Both the position numbers and the translations under genes were made by a program. The notes under the pieces were generated by a model. It had not been told where the DNA came from and made no database searches. It saw only the letters and a list, made by a program, of their open reading frames with translations. A stretch of 64,000 nt of DNA from CADEED01 sp035502995 (GTDB lineage: Bacteria > Pseudomonadota > Gammaproteobacteria > Steroidobacterales > Steroidobacteraceae), in NCBI GenBank assembly GCA_035502995.1, contig DATJTW010000058.1:1-64000 (forward strand), written 5' to 3'. Below, in pieces: positions 26,127 to 35,048 of this stretch. Each line of letters begins with the position of its first letter. Positions within the stretch are counted from its first letter, which is position 1.

Positions 26127-26780
26127 ATGGCCCCCCGCACCGTCCGCACGCACACCGCCTCCACCCCGCCCGCTTCGCCCTGGGAGGCCCGCCGCCGCCC
26201 GCGCGCCGCGCACGCGTTGAAGCGCGAGGCCGTGATCCTTGCTGCGGCGCGCGCGTTCCGCGAGCGCGGATATCACAAGACCTCGCTGGACGACCTTGCC
26301 GCCAGCCTGAAGGTCACGAAGCCCACTCTCTATTTATATGTGCCGAACAAGGAAGCCATCCTGTTCGAGTGTTTCAAGGCCGGGCTCGACGAACTGCGGG
26401 AAACACTGACCCGCTGCGAGGCGGCCGGCGGCCCGGCGCGCGAGCGGCTGTTCGAGTTCATCCGCGGTTACGCCGCGGCCATTGTGGGAGACTTCGGCTG
26501 GTGCATGCTGCGCGCCGAGGACCAGCACCTGGGCGCGGCGATGAGCCGCCGGATCAAACTACTGAAGGCGGGCATCGACAAACGCATGCGCGCGCTGATC
26601 GAAGCCGGCGTCGCCGACGGGTCGATCCGCCCATGCGACCCGAAGATGACCGCGTTCGCGCTGGCCGGCGCGCTCAACTGGATGGGCCACTGGTATCGCG
26701 AGGACGCGACGCTGAAGCCGCTCGAGATCGCCGATCGTTTCATCGATTTCTTCAACCGCGGCCTGCGTGGCCGCGATTGA
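26127..26780 (+). CDS. TetR/AcrR-family transcriptional regulator
   Basis: 217 residues. A basic N-terminal tail of about 30 residues precedes the HTH (ILAAARAFRERGYHKTSLDD, then LAASLKVTKPTLYLYVPNKE). The C-terminal all-helical ligand domain contains FIDFFNRGLRG near its end. This form is common in regulators of fatty acid and acyl-CoA catabolism. It lies between icmF (divergent) and a thiolase gene 16 bp downstream on the same strand. The likely ligand is an acyl-CoA of the pathway it borders, which is an inference from position. Confidence 0.88.
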   Translation: MAPRTVRTHTASTPPASPWEARRRPRAAHALKREAVILAAARAFRERGYHKTSLDDLAASLKVTKPTLYLYVPNKEAILFECFKAGLDELRETLTRCEAAGGPARERLFEFIRGYAAAIVGDFGWCMLRAEDQHLGAAMSRRIKLLKAGIDKRMRALIEAGVADGSIRPCDPKMTAFALAGALNWMGHWYREDATLKPLEIADRFIDFFNRGLRGRD

Positions 26781-26796
26781 TCACCGGAGAATCGCC

Positions 26797-27981
26797 ATGG
26801 ACAAGAACGCCATCGTCATCGTCGCCGCCAGCCGCACGCCCATCGGCGCGTTCCAGGGCGTGCTCGCGCCCGTCACCGCGCCGCAGCTCGGCGCGGCCGC
26901 GATCCGCGGCGCGCTCGAGGCCGCGCAGCTCGGCGCCGACGCCGTGCAGGAGGTCATCATGGGCTGCGTGTTGCCCGCGGGCCTCGGCCAGGCGCCGGCG
27001 CGGCAGGCCGCGCTCGGCGCGGGCATCCCCACCGGCGTGCCGACCACCACCATCAACAAGATGTGCGGCTCGGGCATGAAGGCGATCATGATGGCCGCCG
27101 ACCAGCTGCGCACTGGCGACATCGGCATCGCCGTGGCCGGCGGGCTCGAGTCGATGACCAACGCGCCCTATCTACTGCCGAAGGCGCGCGGCGGCATGCG
27201 CATGGGGCACGGCGAGGTCCTCGACCACATGTTCTTCGACGGCCTGCAGAGCCCGTTCGACGGCCAGATGATGGGCACGTTCGCCGAGAACACCGCGCAG
27301 AAATATTCGTTCTCGCGCGCCGACCAGGACGCGTTCGCCACCGAATCGACGCAGCGCGCGCTGCGCGCCGCGAACGGCGGCACGTTCGCCGCCGAGATCG
27401 TCCCGGTCACGGTCAAGACCCGCAAGGGCGAGACCGTCGTCGACAAGGACGAGACGCCGTTCACCGTCGACCTCGCCAAGATCGCCACGCTGAAGCCCGC
27501 CTTCCGCAAGGACGGCACGGTCACCGCCGCGTCGTCGTCGTCGATCTCTGACGGCGCCGCCGCCGCGGTGCTGATGTCCGGCGCCGAGGCGCAGCGCCGC
27601 GGCGTGAAGCCGCTCGCGACCCTCGTCGGTTACACGAGCTTCGCGCAGGAACCCGAGTGGTTCACCACCGCTCCGGCCGGCGCGATCCAGAAGCTGCTCG
27701 GCAAGCTCGGCTGGAAGGCCGGCGACGTGGCGCTGTACGAGGTCAACGAGGCCTTCGCCGCCGTCACGATGGCGGCGATGCGCGACGTCGGCTTCGACCA
27801 CGACCGCACCAACGTCAACGGCGGCGCCTGCGCGCTCGGCCACCCCATCGGCGCCACCGGTGCGCGCATCGTCGCGACGCTGGTGCACGCCCTGCGCGCG
27901 CGCGGCGGCGGTCGCGGCATCGCGTCGCTGTGCATCGGCGGCGGCGAGGCGACGGCCCTGGCCGTCGAAGTTGGCGGTTGA
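26797..27981 (+). CDS. Acetyl-CoA C-acetyltransferase (thiolase)
   Basis: 394 residues. The nucleophilic Cys is in NKMCGSGMKAIMMA, and the other active-site motifs are VNEAFAAVTMAA, GGACALGHPIGATGARI (His) and the C-terminal SLCIGGGEATALAVE. The latter usually reads C-x-G, and it does here. The ATG has a CCGGAGA ribosome site 8 bp upstream. It cleaves acetoacetyl-CoA or 2-methylacetoacetyl-CoA, or condenses two acetyl-CoA units. It follows tetR and precedes an HSD10-like dehydrogenase, which together suit the last steps of isoleucine or short-chain acyl-CoA breakdown. Confidence 0.93.
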   Translation: MDKNAIVIVAASRTPIGAFQGVLAPVTAPQLGAAAIRGALEAAQLGADAVQEVIMGCVLPAGLGQAPARQAALGAGIPTGVPTTTINKMCGSGMKAIMMAADQLRTGDIGIAVAGGLESMTNAPYLLPKARGGMRMGHGEVLDHMFFDGLQSPFDGQMMGTFAENTAQKYSFSRADQDAFATESTQRALRAANGGTFAAEIVPVTVKTRKGETVVDKDETPFTVDLAKIATLKPAFRKDGTVTAASSSSISDGAAAAVLMSGAEAQRRGVKPLATLVGYTSFAQEPEWFTTAPAGAIQKLLGKLGWKAGDVALYEVNEAFAAVTMAAMRDVGFDHDRTNVNGGACALGHPIGATGARIVATLVHALRARGGGRGIASLCIGGGEATALAVEVGG

Positions 27982-28040
27982 AGTGCCCTGACGCCCCGCG
28001 TCCGATATGCTGTGCGCCGAATTCCTGACAGGTCGCCCCC

Positions 28041-28808
28041 ATGAAAATCACTGAAGCCCGCGCGGTCGTCACCGGCGGCGCCTCGGGTCTCGGCAACGCG
28101 GTCGCGCGCCACATCGTGGCCGCGGGCGGCCGCGTGACCTTGTTAGACGTGCAGGAGGGTCCGGGCGTGCAGGCGGCCGCCGCGATCGGCAGCCAGGCCA
28201 CCTTCGCCAAGTGCGACGTCACCTCGGAGACCGAGGTCAACGCGGCGATGGAAGCCGCGCGCGCCGCGATGGGCGGCATCAACCTGCTGGTGAACTGCGC
28301 CGGTGTCATCGGCGCGGGCCGCGTGCTCGGCAAGAACGGCCCCATGGCCGGCGACTTCTTCACGCGCGTCGTGCACATCAACCTCATCGGCACGTTCCTG
28401 TGCGACAAGGCGGCGGCCGCGATCATGCAGGCGAACACGCCGAACGCCGACGGCGAGCGCGGCGTCATCGTGCACACCTCGTCGGTGGCCGCGTACGAAG
28501 GCCAGATCGGCCAGGCCGCGTACTCGGCGACCAAGGCCGCGGTCGCCGGCATGACGCTGCCGATCGCACGCGAGCTCGCGATGTTCGGCATCCGCGTCGT
28601 GTCGCTCGCACCCGGCATCTTCGGCACGCCGATGCTCGGCGCGATGCCGCAGGACGTGCAGGACTCGCTCGGCAAACAGGTCCCGTTCCCGCCGCGTCTC
28701 GGCCGTCCCGAGGAATTCGCGGCGATGGTGCAGACCATCTTCGAGGTCGCCTACCTGAACGGCGAGACGATCCGCCTCGACGGCGCCATCCGGATGCAGC
28801 CGAAGTAG
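28041..28808 (+). CDS. SDR-family 3-hydroxyacyl-CoA dehydrogenase (HSD10-like)
   Basis: 255-residue short-chain dehydrogenase. The nucleotide-binding motif is TGGASGLG near residue 12, and Asp42 in LLDVQEG marks NAD preference. The catalytic Ser, Tyr and Lys are in VHTSSVAAYEGQIGQAAYSATKA. The C-terminus (GETIRLDGAIRMQPK) and the phrase FGTPMLGAMPQDVQ are typical of 3-hydroxyacyl-CoA dehydrogenase type 2. That enzyme oxidises 2-methyl-3-hydroxybutyryl-CoA in isoleucine degradation and short 3-hydroxyacyl-CoAs. It is 59 bp behind the thiolase and directly abuts the ETF-QO gene. Confidence 0.9.
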   Translation: MKITEARAVVTGGASGLGNAVARHIVAAGGRVTLLDVQEGPGVQAAAAIGSQATFAKCDVTSETEVNAAMEAARAAMGGINLLVNCAGVIGAGRVLGKNGPMAGDFFTRVVHINLIGTFLCDKAAAAIMQANTPNADGERGVIVHTSSVAAYEGQIGQAAYSATKAAVAGMTLPIARELAMFGIRVVSLAPGIFGTPMLGAMPQDVQDSLGKQVPFPPRLGRPEEFAAMVQTIFEVAYLNGETIRLDGAIRMQPK

Positions 28809-30425
28809 ATGAACACCGCCGGGCCCGCGCAACGCGACGTGATGGAGTACGACGTGGCCGTCGTTGGCGGCGGTCCGGCCGGCCTCGCCACCGCGATCCG
28901 TCTCAAGCAGCAGCGCGCGGATCTGCGCGTCTGCATCCTGGAGAAGGGATCGAGCATCGGCGCGCACACGCTGTCGGGCGCGGTGCTCGAACCCGGCCCG
29001 CTCGACGTATTGCTGCCCGAATGGCGCAACGCGCCGTTGCCGATCCGCGTGCCGGTCACGCGCGACGAGTTCCGCTGGCTGGGCCGCGGTGGCTCGCGCA
29101 CCATGCCGTGGATCCCCTCGTATCTGCACAACCAGGGCAACTTCATCGTCTCGCTCGGCGGCCTCGTGCAGTGGATGGCGACGCAGGCCGAAGCGCTCGG
29201 CGTCGACGTGTTCGCCGGTTTCGCCGCGGCACTGCCGCTGTTCGACGACGACGGCTCCGTGGCCGGCGTGCAGATCGGCGACATGGGCCTGCAGCACGAC
29301 GGCTCCCGCGGCCCTAACTACACCCCGGGGCCGGAGGTGCGCGCGAAGCTCACCGTCATCGCCGAAGGCTGCCGGGGCAGCCTCGCGAAGCTGCTGATCG
29401 GCCGCTACAAGCTCGACTCGGCCTGCGACCCGCAGGTCTACGCGCTCGGCATGAAGGAGCTCTGGCAGCTGCCCAAGGGGCGCGTGCAGCCGGGACTGGT
29501 GCAGCACACCGTCGGCTGGCCGCTCGACCCGAAGACCTACGGCGGCAGCTTCGTGTATCACCTCGACGACGACCGCGCCTACGTCGGCTTCGTCGCCGGG
29601 CTCGATTACCGCGATCCGCGCTTCTTTCCGTTCGAGGCGTTCCAGCAGTTCAAGCATCACCCGGAGATGCACGATTTCCTGAAGGGCGGCGAGATACTGT
29701 CCGCCGGCGCGCGCACCATCTCCGCGGGCGGCTATCAGTCGATGCCGAAGCTCGAGATGCCGGGCGCCGTGCTGGTCGGCGATTCCGCCGGCACGCTGAA
29801 CGTGCCGAAGATCAAGGGCATCCACCAGGCACTGCGCTGCGCGATGGCCGCGGCCGACTACTTCATCGAGAACGGCACCAGCATCGGGTTCGACGCGGTG
29901 TGGCGGAAGACCGAGGCCGTCGCCGAACTGCGCGAGGTTCGCAACGTGAAGCCCGGCTTCAAGCGCGGCCTCAAGTTCGGGCTGTTCAACGCGGGCCTCG
30001 AGAGCATCCTCGGCGGCAAGACGCCGTGGACGTTGAAGAACGTCGCGACCTGGCCACTCGAGAAGCTCGCCGATTACGACTCGCCGGACCGCCACTGGGT
30101 GAACCGCGATCTGCCGCCGCGCGACCGGCTGTCGTCCGTGTTCTTCGCGGTCACCGCGCACGACGAGGTGCAGCCGGCGCATCTCAAGGTGCGCGACAAG
30201 AACGTCTGCGCCACCACCTGCGCCACCGAATACGGCAACCCCTGCACGCGCTTCTGCCCGGCGTCGGTGTACGAGATGGTCGACGACGGCAACGGCGGCA
30301 AGAAGCTGCAGATCAACGCCGCCAACTGCGTGCACTGCAAGGCCTGCGACATCAAGGATCCCTACCAGATCATCGACTGGGTGCCGCCCGAGGGCGGCTC
30401 GGGCCCCAACTACCAGCTGCTGTGA
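28809..30425 (+). CDS. Electron transfer flavoprotein:ubiquinone oxidoreductase
   Basis: 538 residues. The N-terminal FAD motif is VAVVGGGPAGLATAIRLKQQ, a quinone-binding region follows in the middle, and the C-terminus has a ferredoxin-like [4Fe-4S] site (NPCTRFCPASVYE and NCVHCKACDIKDP). It passes electrons from acyl-CoA dehydrogenases, through ETF, into the ubiquinone pool at the inner membrane. The ATG immediately follows the SDR stop codon with no gap, and its own stop overlaps the zapE start (GTGA). Its presence in this run supports a beta-oxidation-type role for the whole cluster. Confidence 0.96.
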   Translation: MNTAGPAQRDVMEYDVAVVGGGPAGLATAIRLKQQRADLRVCILEKGSSIGAHTLSGAVLEPGPLDVLLPEWRNAPLPIRVPVTRDEFRWLGRGGSRTMPWIPSYLHNQGNFIVSLGGLVQWMATQAEALGVDVFAGFAAALPLFDDDGSVAGVQIGDMGLQHDGSRGPNYTPGPEVRAKLTVIAEGCRGSLAKLLIGRYKLDSACDPQVYALGMKELWQLPKGRVQPGLVQHTVGWPLDPKTYGGSFVYHLDDDRAYVGFVAGLDYRDPRFFPFEAFQQFKHHPEMHDFLKGGEILSAGARTISAGGYQSMPKLEMPGAVLVGDSAGTLNVPKIKGIHQALRCAMAAADYFIENGTSIGFDAVWRKTEAVAELREVRNVKPGFKRGLKFGLFNAGLESILGGKTPWTLKNVATWPLEKLADYDSPDRHWVNRDLPPRDRLSSVFFAVTAHDEVQPAHLKVRDKNVCATTCATEYGNPCTRFCPASVYEMVDDGNGGKKLQINAANCVHCKACDIKDPYQIIDWVPPEGGSGPNYQLL

Positions 30426-31528
30426 CCCAGGCCCCCGACGTCCTCGGCGCTCTCTATTCGAAGGAGATCGCCAAGCGCGGCTTCACCGCCGACGCCGCCC
30501 AGCTCGCCGCCATCAAACAACTCGAGCGCCTGCGCGCCGAGCTCGCCGAGGCGGCCGCGGCGCCGCTGGGCAAACGCCTGCTGCGCGGCCTGACCAGCCA
30601 CGACACCGCGCCGAAGGGTGTCTACCTGTGGGGCGGCGTGGGCCGCGGCAAGACGTGGCTGATGGACCTGTTCTTCGCCAGCCTGTCGCTCGCCGGCAAA
30701 CGCCGCACGCACTTCTACCGGTTCATGCAGGAGGTGCAGGCGGACCTGAAGCGGCTGAAAGGCATGCAATCGCCGCTCGACGGCGTCGCCGACAAGATCG
30801 CGAAGAAATCGCGCGTCATCTGCTTCGACGAGTTGTTCGTGTCCGACATCGCGGACGCGATGATCCTCGCGAACCTGTTCGCCGCGTTGCTGAAGCGCGG
30901 CGTCGCGCTGGTGTTCACGTCGAACGTGAAGCCCAAGGATCTCTACAAGAACGGCCTGCAGCGCGAGCGCTTCCTGCCGACCATCACGCTGCTCGAGAAG
31001 AACTGCGACGTGATCGCGGTGGATGGCGGCGTCGACTACCGCCTGCGCCAGCTCACGGCGGCGCCCATCTACCTCGCCAGCGGCGCGGCCGGCACGCCGA
31101 AGAAGCTCGGCGAGCTGTTCGACGACCTGTCCGACGAGGACGTCGAGACCGACGGCACCATCACCGTCAACGGCCGCAAGATCCGCGTCGTGCGCGAGAG
31201 CGAGAACGTCATCTGGTTCGAATTCGCCGCGTTGTGCGAGGGACCGCGCAGCCCGGCGGACTACGTCGCGATCGCCAGCGAGTACCAGTCCGTGCTGATC
31301 GCGAACGTGCCCGTGTTCGGCGTCGACGCCGACAACGCGGCGCGGCGCTTCATCTCCGTCATCGACGAGTTCTACGACCGCGGCGTGAACGTGATCGTCT
31401 CGGCCGCAGCGGCGCCCGCCGAGCTGTACCAGGGCGAGAAGCTCAAGTTCGAGTTCCAGCGCACGGCCAGCCGGCTGACGGAGATGCAGAGCCAGGAGTA
31501 CCTGGCTCGCGCGCACCGCGCGGCTTAG
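30422..31528 (+). CDS. zapE: Cell division AFG1-like ATPase ZapE
   Basis: 368 residues from a GTG that overlaps the ETF-QO stop. The Walker A motif is GGVGRGKTWLMDLF, Walker B is ICFDELFVSDIADAM, and an arginine-containing VFTSNVKPKDLY segment follows, all typical of the AFG1/ZapE family. ZapE is a peripheral ATPase that affects Z-ring stability under stress. The operonic link with acyl-CoA genes is probably a matter of shared transcription only. Its stop codon overlaps the stop of the convergent lipoprotein gene. Confidence 0.93.
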   Translation: MTQAPDVLGALYSKEIAKRGFTADAAQLAAIKQLERLRAELAEAAAAPLGKRLLRGLTSHDTAPKGVYLWGGVGRGKTWLMDLFFASLSLAGKRRTHFYRFMQEVQADLKRLKGMQSPLDGVADKIAKKSRVICFDELFVSDIADAMILANLFAALLKRGVALVFTSNVKPKDLYKNGLQRERFLPTITLLEKNCDVIAVDGGVDYRLRQLTAAPIYLASGAAGTPKKLGELFDDLSDEDVETDGTITVNGRKIRVVRESENVIWFEFAALCEGPRSPADYVAIASEYQSVLIANVPVFGVDADNAARRFISVIDEFYDRGVNVIVSAAAAPAELYQGEKLKFEFQRTASRLTEMQSQEYLARAHRAA

Positions 31529-32046
31529 AGCTTCGCCGCCACTTCCCGCGCCAGCTTCTCCGCCAGCACCGGCGCACCATCGGCGCCGGAGCTGCAGGCC
31601 GACGCCGCCAGCGCCGCGTGCTCGCCCTTCCGGAACGCGATCTGCGCACCGAACATCTTCGCGTCGACGCCCTTCGCCGCGTCGCCCAGGCCCGCGACAT
31701 CCTTCGTTTCGCCGAATGCGCCCAGCGACGTCACCATGCCGAGGTAGTTGCGCTGGATGTCGGTGGCGTCGTTGAAGCCCGGCCCGAAGACGGTGACGCT
31801 GCCGCATATCCGTCCCTCGCCGCTCTTCCATTCGCAGACCTTCGTGCCGTTCGGCATCGTGTTCGTGCCGGCCGTGACGGTCTGCCCGAGCGTCGCCGAC
31901 GCGTCGGCCACCAGCGAACACGTGTCGCGCGCCGCCGCGGCCGGCGCCTCGGTCGGCGCGGCCGCCGAGCCCGGCGCGGCGTCGCCGGGCGACTTGCCGC
32001 AGGACACCAGCGCGAATGCCAGCAAAACGATCCCTGTCTTCCGCAT
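31525..32046 (-). CDS. Hypothetical lipoprotein
   Basis: 173 residues, not recognised beyond its export signal. The N-terminus RKTGIVLLAFALVSCGKS carries a lipobox with Cys16, and an Ala/Pro/Thr-rich linker of about 25 residues follows. The mature part has five cysteines, including KVCEWKSGEGRICGSVTV and SACSSGADG, which could form disulfides in the periplasm. Asn/Asp/Gly-rich loops suggest a small beta domain. The Asp/Gly that would signal inner-membrane retention is absent (Gly at +2), so the outer membrane is likely. Confidence 0.75.
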   Translation of the reverse strand: MRKTGIVLLAFALVSCGKSPGDAAPGSAAAPTEAPAAAARDTCSLVADASATLGQTVTAGTNTMPNGTKVCEWKSGEGRICGSVTVFGPGFNDATDIQRNYLGMVTSLGAFGETKDVAGLGDAAKGVDAKMFGAQIAFRKGEHAALAASACSSGADGAPVLAEKLAREVAAKL

Positions 32047-32117
32047 GACCTTCCCCCTCGGCTGATCGAACTACCGGGAAGATAGCCCAATCACGCGGGG
32101 CTTGCGGCGGTCCCGGC

Positions 32118-32606
32118 TCAACCCGCCTTCGCCACCGGGTCGCGCATCGCCGCCTGCAGGCCGGCGCGGATCTCCTCGGGGCTCAGGTTCTTCACCTGCG
32201 TCGCCACGGACCAGGAATGACCGAACGGGTCCTGCAGCACGCCGTAACGCGCGCCCCAGAACATCTCCGTCACCGGCATCGTGCTCTTTGCGCCGGCCGC
32301 GACCGCGCGCGCGACGCTGGCGTCGGCATCCGCGACCGACAGGTGGATCGTCACCGGCGAGCCGCCGAGCTTCTGCGGGCCGAACGCGCCCATCGGCGGG
32401 CATTCATCGGTGAGCAGCAGCATCGAATCGCCGACGCGCAGGCTGGCGTGGATCAGCGCTCCATCGGGACCGGTGAGCCGGAACTGTTCCTCGGCGCCGA
32501 ACGCCTGCTTGTAGAACTCGATGGCGCGCACGGCGTCCTTGCAGACGAGATGCGGAGTCAGGGCGTGGAATCCTTCGGGAATGGGCTGGACCTTCGTGGC
32601 GGACAT
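32118..32606 (-). CDS. VOC-family (PhnB/glyoxalase-like) protein
   Basis: 162 residues with two beta-alpha-beta-beta-beta modules. It starts like PhnB-type proteins (PEGFHALTPHLVCKDAVRAI, EFYKQAFGAEEQFRLTGPDG). Later sequence contains THIHLSV-like residues (VTIHLSVADADAS) and WGARYGVLQDPFGHSW. Such proteins bind a metal or small molecule; the reaction cannot be named. The two metal-ligand positions are partly conserved (His19, Glu/His in GHSWSVAT). It is transcribed with the flanking methyltransferase gene on the same strand, 81 bp apart. Confidence 0.83.
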   Translation of the reverse strand: MSATKVQPIPEGFHALTPHLVCKDAVRAIEFYKQAFGAEEQFRLTGPDGALIHASLRVGDSMLLLTDECPPMGAFGPQKLGGSPVTIHLSVADADASVARAVAAGAKSTMPVTEMFWGARYGVLQDPFGHSWSVATQVKNLSPEEIRAGLQAAMRDPVAKAG

Positions 32607-32687
32607 GGGATGTTCCTCGTGATTGCCGGTGGCACGGGAACTGGCCGAACGGGCCCGGCCGGAATCGACATCAGGCGCGTATCGCTC

Positions 32688-33557
32688 TCACGCGCAGACC
32701 CGCCAGGCGATCGGCGCGCCGGCGGAATCGCGCAGCAACGTCACCGGGGCGAGGTCGAAGACCGCGCGCAACGGCGCCAGCCACTCCGCCATCTCGCCGG
32801 CACCGACGCAGCAGGCGCTCAGCGCCCGCGCGACGCAGCGCTCGGGTGCCAGCGCGTCCTCGATCGCGCGCCAGATCGCGAGCCGCGTTCCGGCGACGCG
32901 CCCGAGCCGCACCGTCAGCGAGGCGGCCAGCTCGGCGACGAGATCGTCGGTGGCGAAGCGTGCGGTCAGGGACGCCATCTGCGCGTGGAACGTCGCCGCG
33001 TCGCCGCCGCAGAACGCCGCGCGCACCGCGGGCATCAGCAACGCATCGATCGCCGCCAGGCGTTCGCGCGTGGCCGCGACCACGGGGCTGGCCTCGTGAT
33101 GCACGATCAGCGATAGCTTCGCGCCGCGGGCGACGACGCGCGCCATCTCGCGCACCGTGTCGTCCGCCTGCCCGTACTCGTAGCCGAACTGACTGACCAC
33201 CGCGCCGAAGCGTTGCTCCTCGAACGGCAGCGCCTCCATCGCCGTGTCCGGCAGCAGCTCGTGTTGCGGCTGCAGCGACAGCGGGATGCGCGCCGAATCG
33301 ACGCCGGTGACGTGCAGGTCGGGCCGCGCCGCGAGCAGCAGCTTGCCGACCGCGCCGGCTCCGCAGCCTAGATCGAGCACGCGCTCCCCGGGCGCCAGCG
33401 TGCGTGCGAAGTCCGTCCAGTGCGCGGTCAACGCGCGCCAGACGTCGGGATCGCCCGAAGCGCAGCGTGTCTGCGCGGGATCCTTCCAGAATTCGGTCCA
33501 GGCGTTGCGCGCGTCGTGCGCACCCGGAACCGGGACGAGCAATGAGGCTGCCTTCAT
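32688..33557 (-). CDS. Class I SAM-dependent methyltransferase
   Basis: 289 residues. Motif I is RVLDLGCGAGAVGKLLL (about 60-76), the acidic ribose-binding residue is in VTGVDSARIPL, and the post-motif region reads EALPFEEQRFGAVVSQFGYE, a UbiE/Methyltransf_11 style. A C-terminal helical domain of about 120 residues probably forms the substrate pocket. The methyl acceptor is unknown. It lies downstream of scoB on the same strand with a 142-bp gap, so it may have its own promoter. Confidence 0.83.
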   Translation of the reverse strand: MKAASLLVPVPGAHDARNAWTEFWKDPAQTRCASGDPDVWRALTAHWTDFARTLAPGERVLDLGCGAGAVGKLLLAARPDLHVTGVDSARIPLSLQPQHELLPDTAMEALPFEEQRFGAVVSQFGYEYGQADDTVREMARVVARGAKLSLIVHHEASPVVAATRERLAAIDALLMPAVRAAFCGGDAATFHAQMASLTARFATDDLVAELAASLTVRLGRVAGTRLAIWRAIEDALAPERCVARALSACCVGAGEMAEWLAPLRAVFDLAPVTLLRDSAGAPIAWRVCA

Positions 33558-33699
33558 GTCTTCCTGACAGACGCGATCGCGCCTTCGAGGCGGACATTGT
33601 GGCGGGTGATCTCGTTCCGGTACGGCGCGGACGACTCCGCCAGCCGCGACGGGGACTCGCTTCGCCGCGTGCGCCGCGGCGTGCGTCCCTAGTTAGACC

Positions 33700-34335
33700 T
33701 CAGGCGGTGAAGGTGGCCGACGTCTTCGCGCGCACGTCTTCGGCGCTGACGCCCGGCGCGAGCTCGAGCAGCCGGAACGGCGACCGGCGGTCGGGCCGCT
33801 CGAAGACGGCGAGGTCGGTGATCAGCATGTCGACGCAGTTGGCGCCGGTCAGCGGCAGGTCGCAGCGCGGCTTGAACTTCGGCGCGCCGTCCTTCGAGTT
33901 GTGTTCCATCACGACGACGACGCGGCGCACGCCGGCGACCAGGTCCATCGCCCCGCCCATGCCCTTCACCATCTTGCCGGGCACCATCCAGTTGGCGAGA
34001 TCGCCGTTCTCCGCGACCTCGAGCGCGCCGAGCACGGACAGCGCGATGTGGCCGCCACGGATCATGCCGAAGCTGTCCGACGACGAGAAATACGCGGACA
34101 TGGGTAGTTCGGTGATCGTCTGCTTGCCGGCGTTGATGAGGTCGGCATCCTCCTCGCCCTCGAGCGGGAACGGGCCCATGCCGAGCATGCCGTTCTCGGA
34201 CTGCAGCACCACGTTCATGCCCGGCGGGATGTAGTTCGCCACCAGCGTCGGGATGCCGATGCCGAGGTTCACGTAGTAGCCGTCGCGCAGCTCCTGCGCG
34301 GCGCGACGGGCGAGATCGTCACGATTCCACGGCAT
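33700..34335 (-). CDS. scoB: 3-oxoacid CoA-transferase subunit B
   Basis: 211 residues. The catalytic glutamate is in VVLQSENGMLGMGP, and the family start LARRAAQELRDGYYVNLGIG and the GGAMDLVAGVRRVVVVMEH region are clear. With subunit A it transfers CoA from succinyl-CoA to acetoacetate. The ATG shares one base with the scoA stop (TGATG). Placement behind hpd and maiA fits activation of the acetoacetate released by tyrosine breakdown. Confidence 0.95.
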   Translation of the reverse strand: MPWNRDDLARRAAQELRDGYYVNLGIGIPTLVANYIPPGMNVVLQSENGMLGMGPFPLEGEEDADLINAGKQTITELPMSAYFSSSDSFGMIRGGHIALSVLGALEVAENGDLANWMVPGKMVKGMGGAMDLVAGVRRVVVVMEHNSKDGAPKFKPRCDLPLTGANCVDMLITDLAVFERPDRRSPFRLLELAPGVSAEDVRAKTSATFTA

Positions 34336-35036
34336 CAGCCCGCCCTCTTCCGCACGGTGCGCTGTTCGATGCGCTTCTGGTAGTTCGACCCCTGGATGAT
34401 CCGCTGCACGAAGATGCCGGGCGTGTGGACCTGGTCGGGATCGAGCTCGCCCGGCCGCACCAGGTGTTCCACTTCCGCCACCGTCACGCGGCCTGCGGTC
34501 GCCATCATCGGGTTGAAATTCCGCGCGGTCTTCCGATACACGAGATTGCCCTCGGTATCGCCCTTCCACGCCTTCACGATCGCGAGGTCCGCGGTGAGGC
34601 CGGTCTCGAGCACGAACGTTTCGCCATTCACGTCGCGCGTTTCCTTGCCCTCGGCGACCACCGTGCCCGCGCCGGTGCGCGTGTAGAAGCCGTAGATGCC
34701 GGCGCCGCCGGCGCGGATGCGTTCGGCCAGCGTGCCCTGCGGGTTGAACTCGAGCTCGAGCTCCTTCGACAGGTACTGCCGCTCGAACTCCTTGTTCTCG
34801 CCGACGTACGACGACACCATCTTGCGGATCTGTCGCGTCTCGAGCAGCAGCCCGAGGCCGAAGCCGTCGACGCCGGCGTTGTTGGAGATCACGGTCAGGT
34901 CCTTCGCGCCGCTGTCGCGCAGCGCGAGGATCAGGTTCTCCGGGATTCCGCACAGCCCGAAGCCGCCGGACATCACGGTCATGCCGTCGCGCGTCAGGCC
35001 GGCGAGCGCCGCCGTTGCATCCGCGCAGACCTTCAT
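34335..35036 (-). CDS. scoA: 3-oxoacid CoA-transferase subunit A
   Basis: 233 residues. CoA-transferase family I subunit A motifs are visible: MSGGFGLCGIPENLILALRD near the N-terminus, VISNNAGVDGFGLGLLLE, and YVGENKEFERQYL. It lies 12 bp after maiA and overlaps scoB. Substrates are most likely succinyl-CoA and acetoacetate (ScoA/SCOT type). Acetate or butyrate-using relatives (AtoD) are less likely given the KEFERQYL segment and the tyrosine-pathway neighbours. Confidence 0.94.
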   Translation of the reverse strand: MKVCADATAALAGLTRDGMTVMSGGFGLCGIPENLILALRDSGAKDLTVISNNAGVDGFGLGLLLETRQIRKMVSSYVGENKEFERQYLSKELELEFNPQGTLAERIRAGGAGIYGFYTRTGAGTVVAEGKETRDVNGETFVLETGLTADLAIVKAWKGDTEGNLVYRKTARNFNPMMATAGRVTVAEVEHLVRPGELDPDQVHTPGIFVQRIIQGSNYQKRIEQRTVRKRAG

Positions 35037-35048
35037 GGCGACACCAAA

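Noticed and set aside
28143..30335. Long open frame antisense to the SDR and ETF-QO genes (about 730 codons)
   Set aside because: High GC content keeps antisense frames open. The translation is Arg/His/Val/Ala-rich low-complexity sequence, whereas the plus strand encodes well-matched enzymes.
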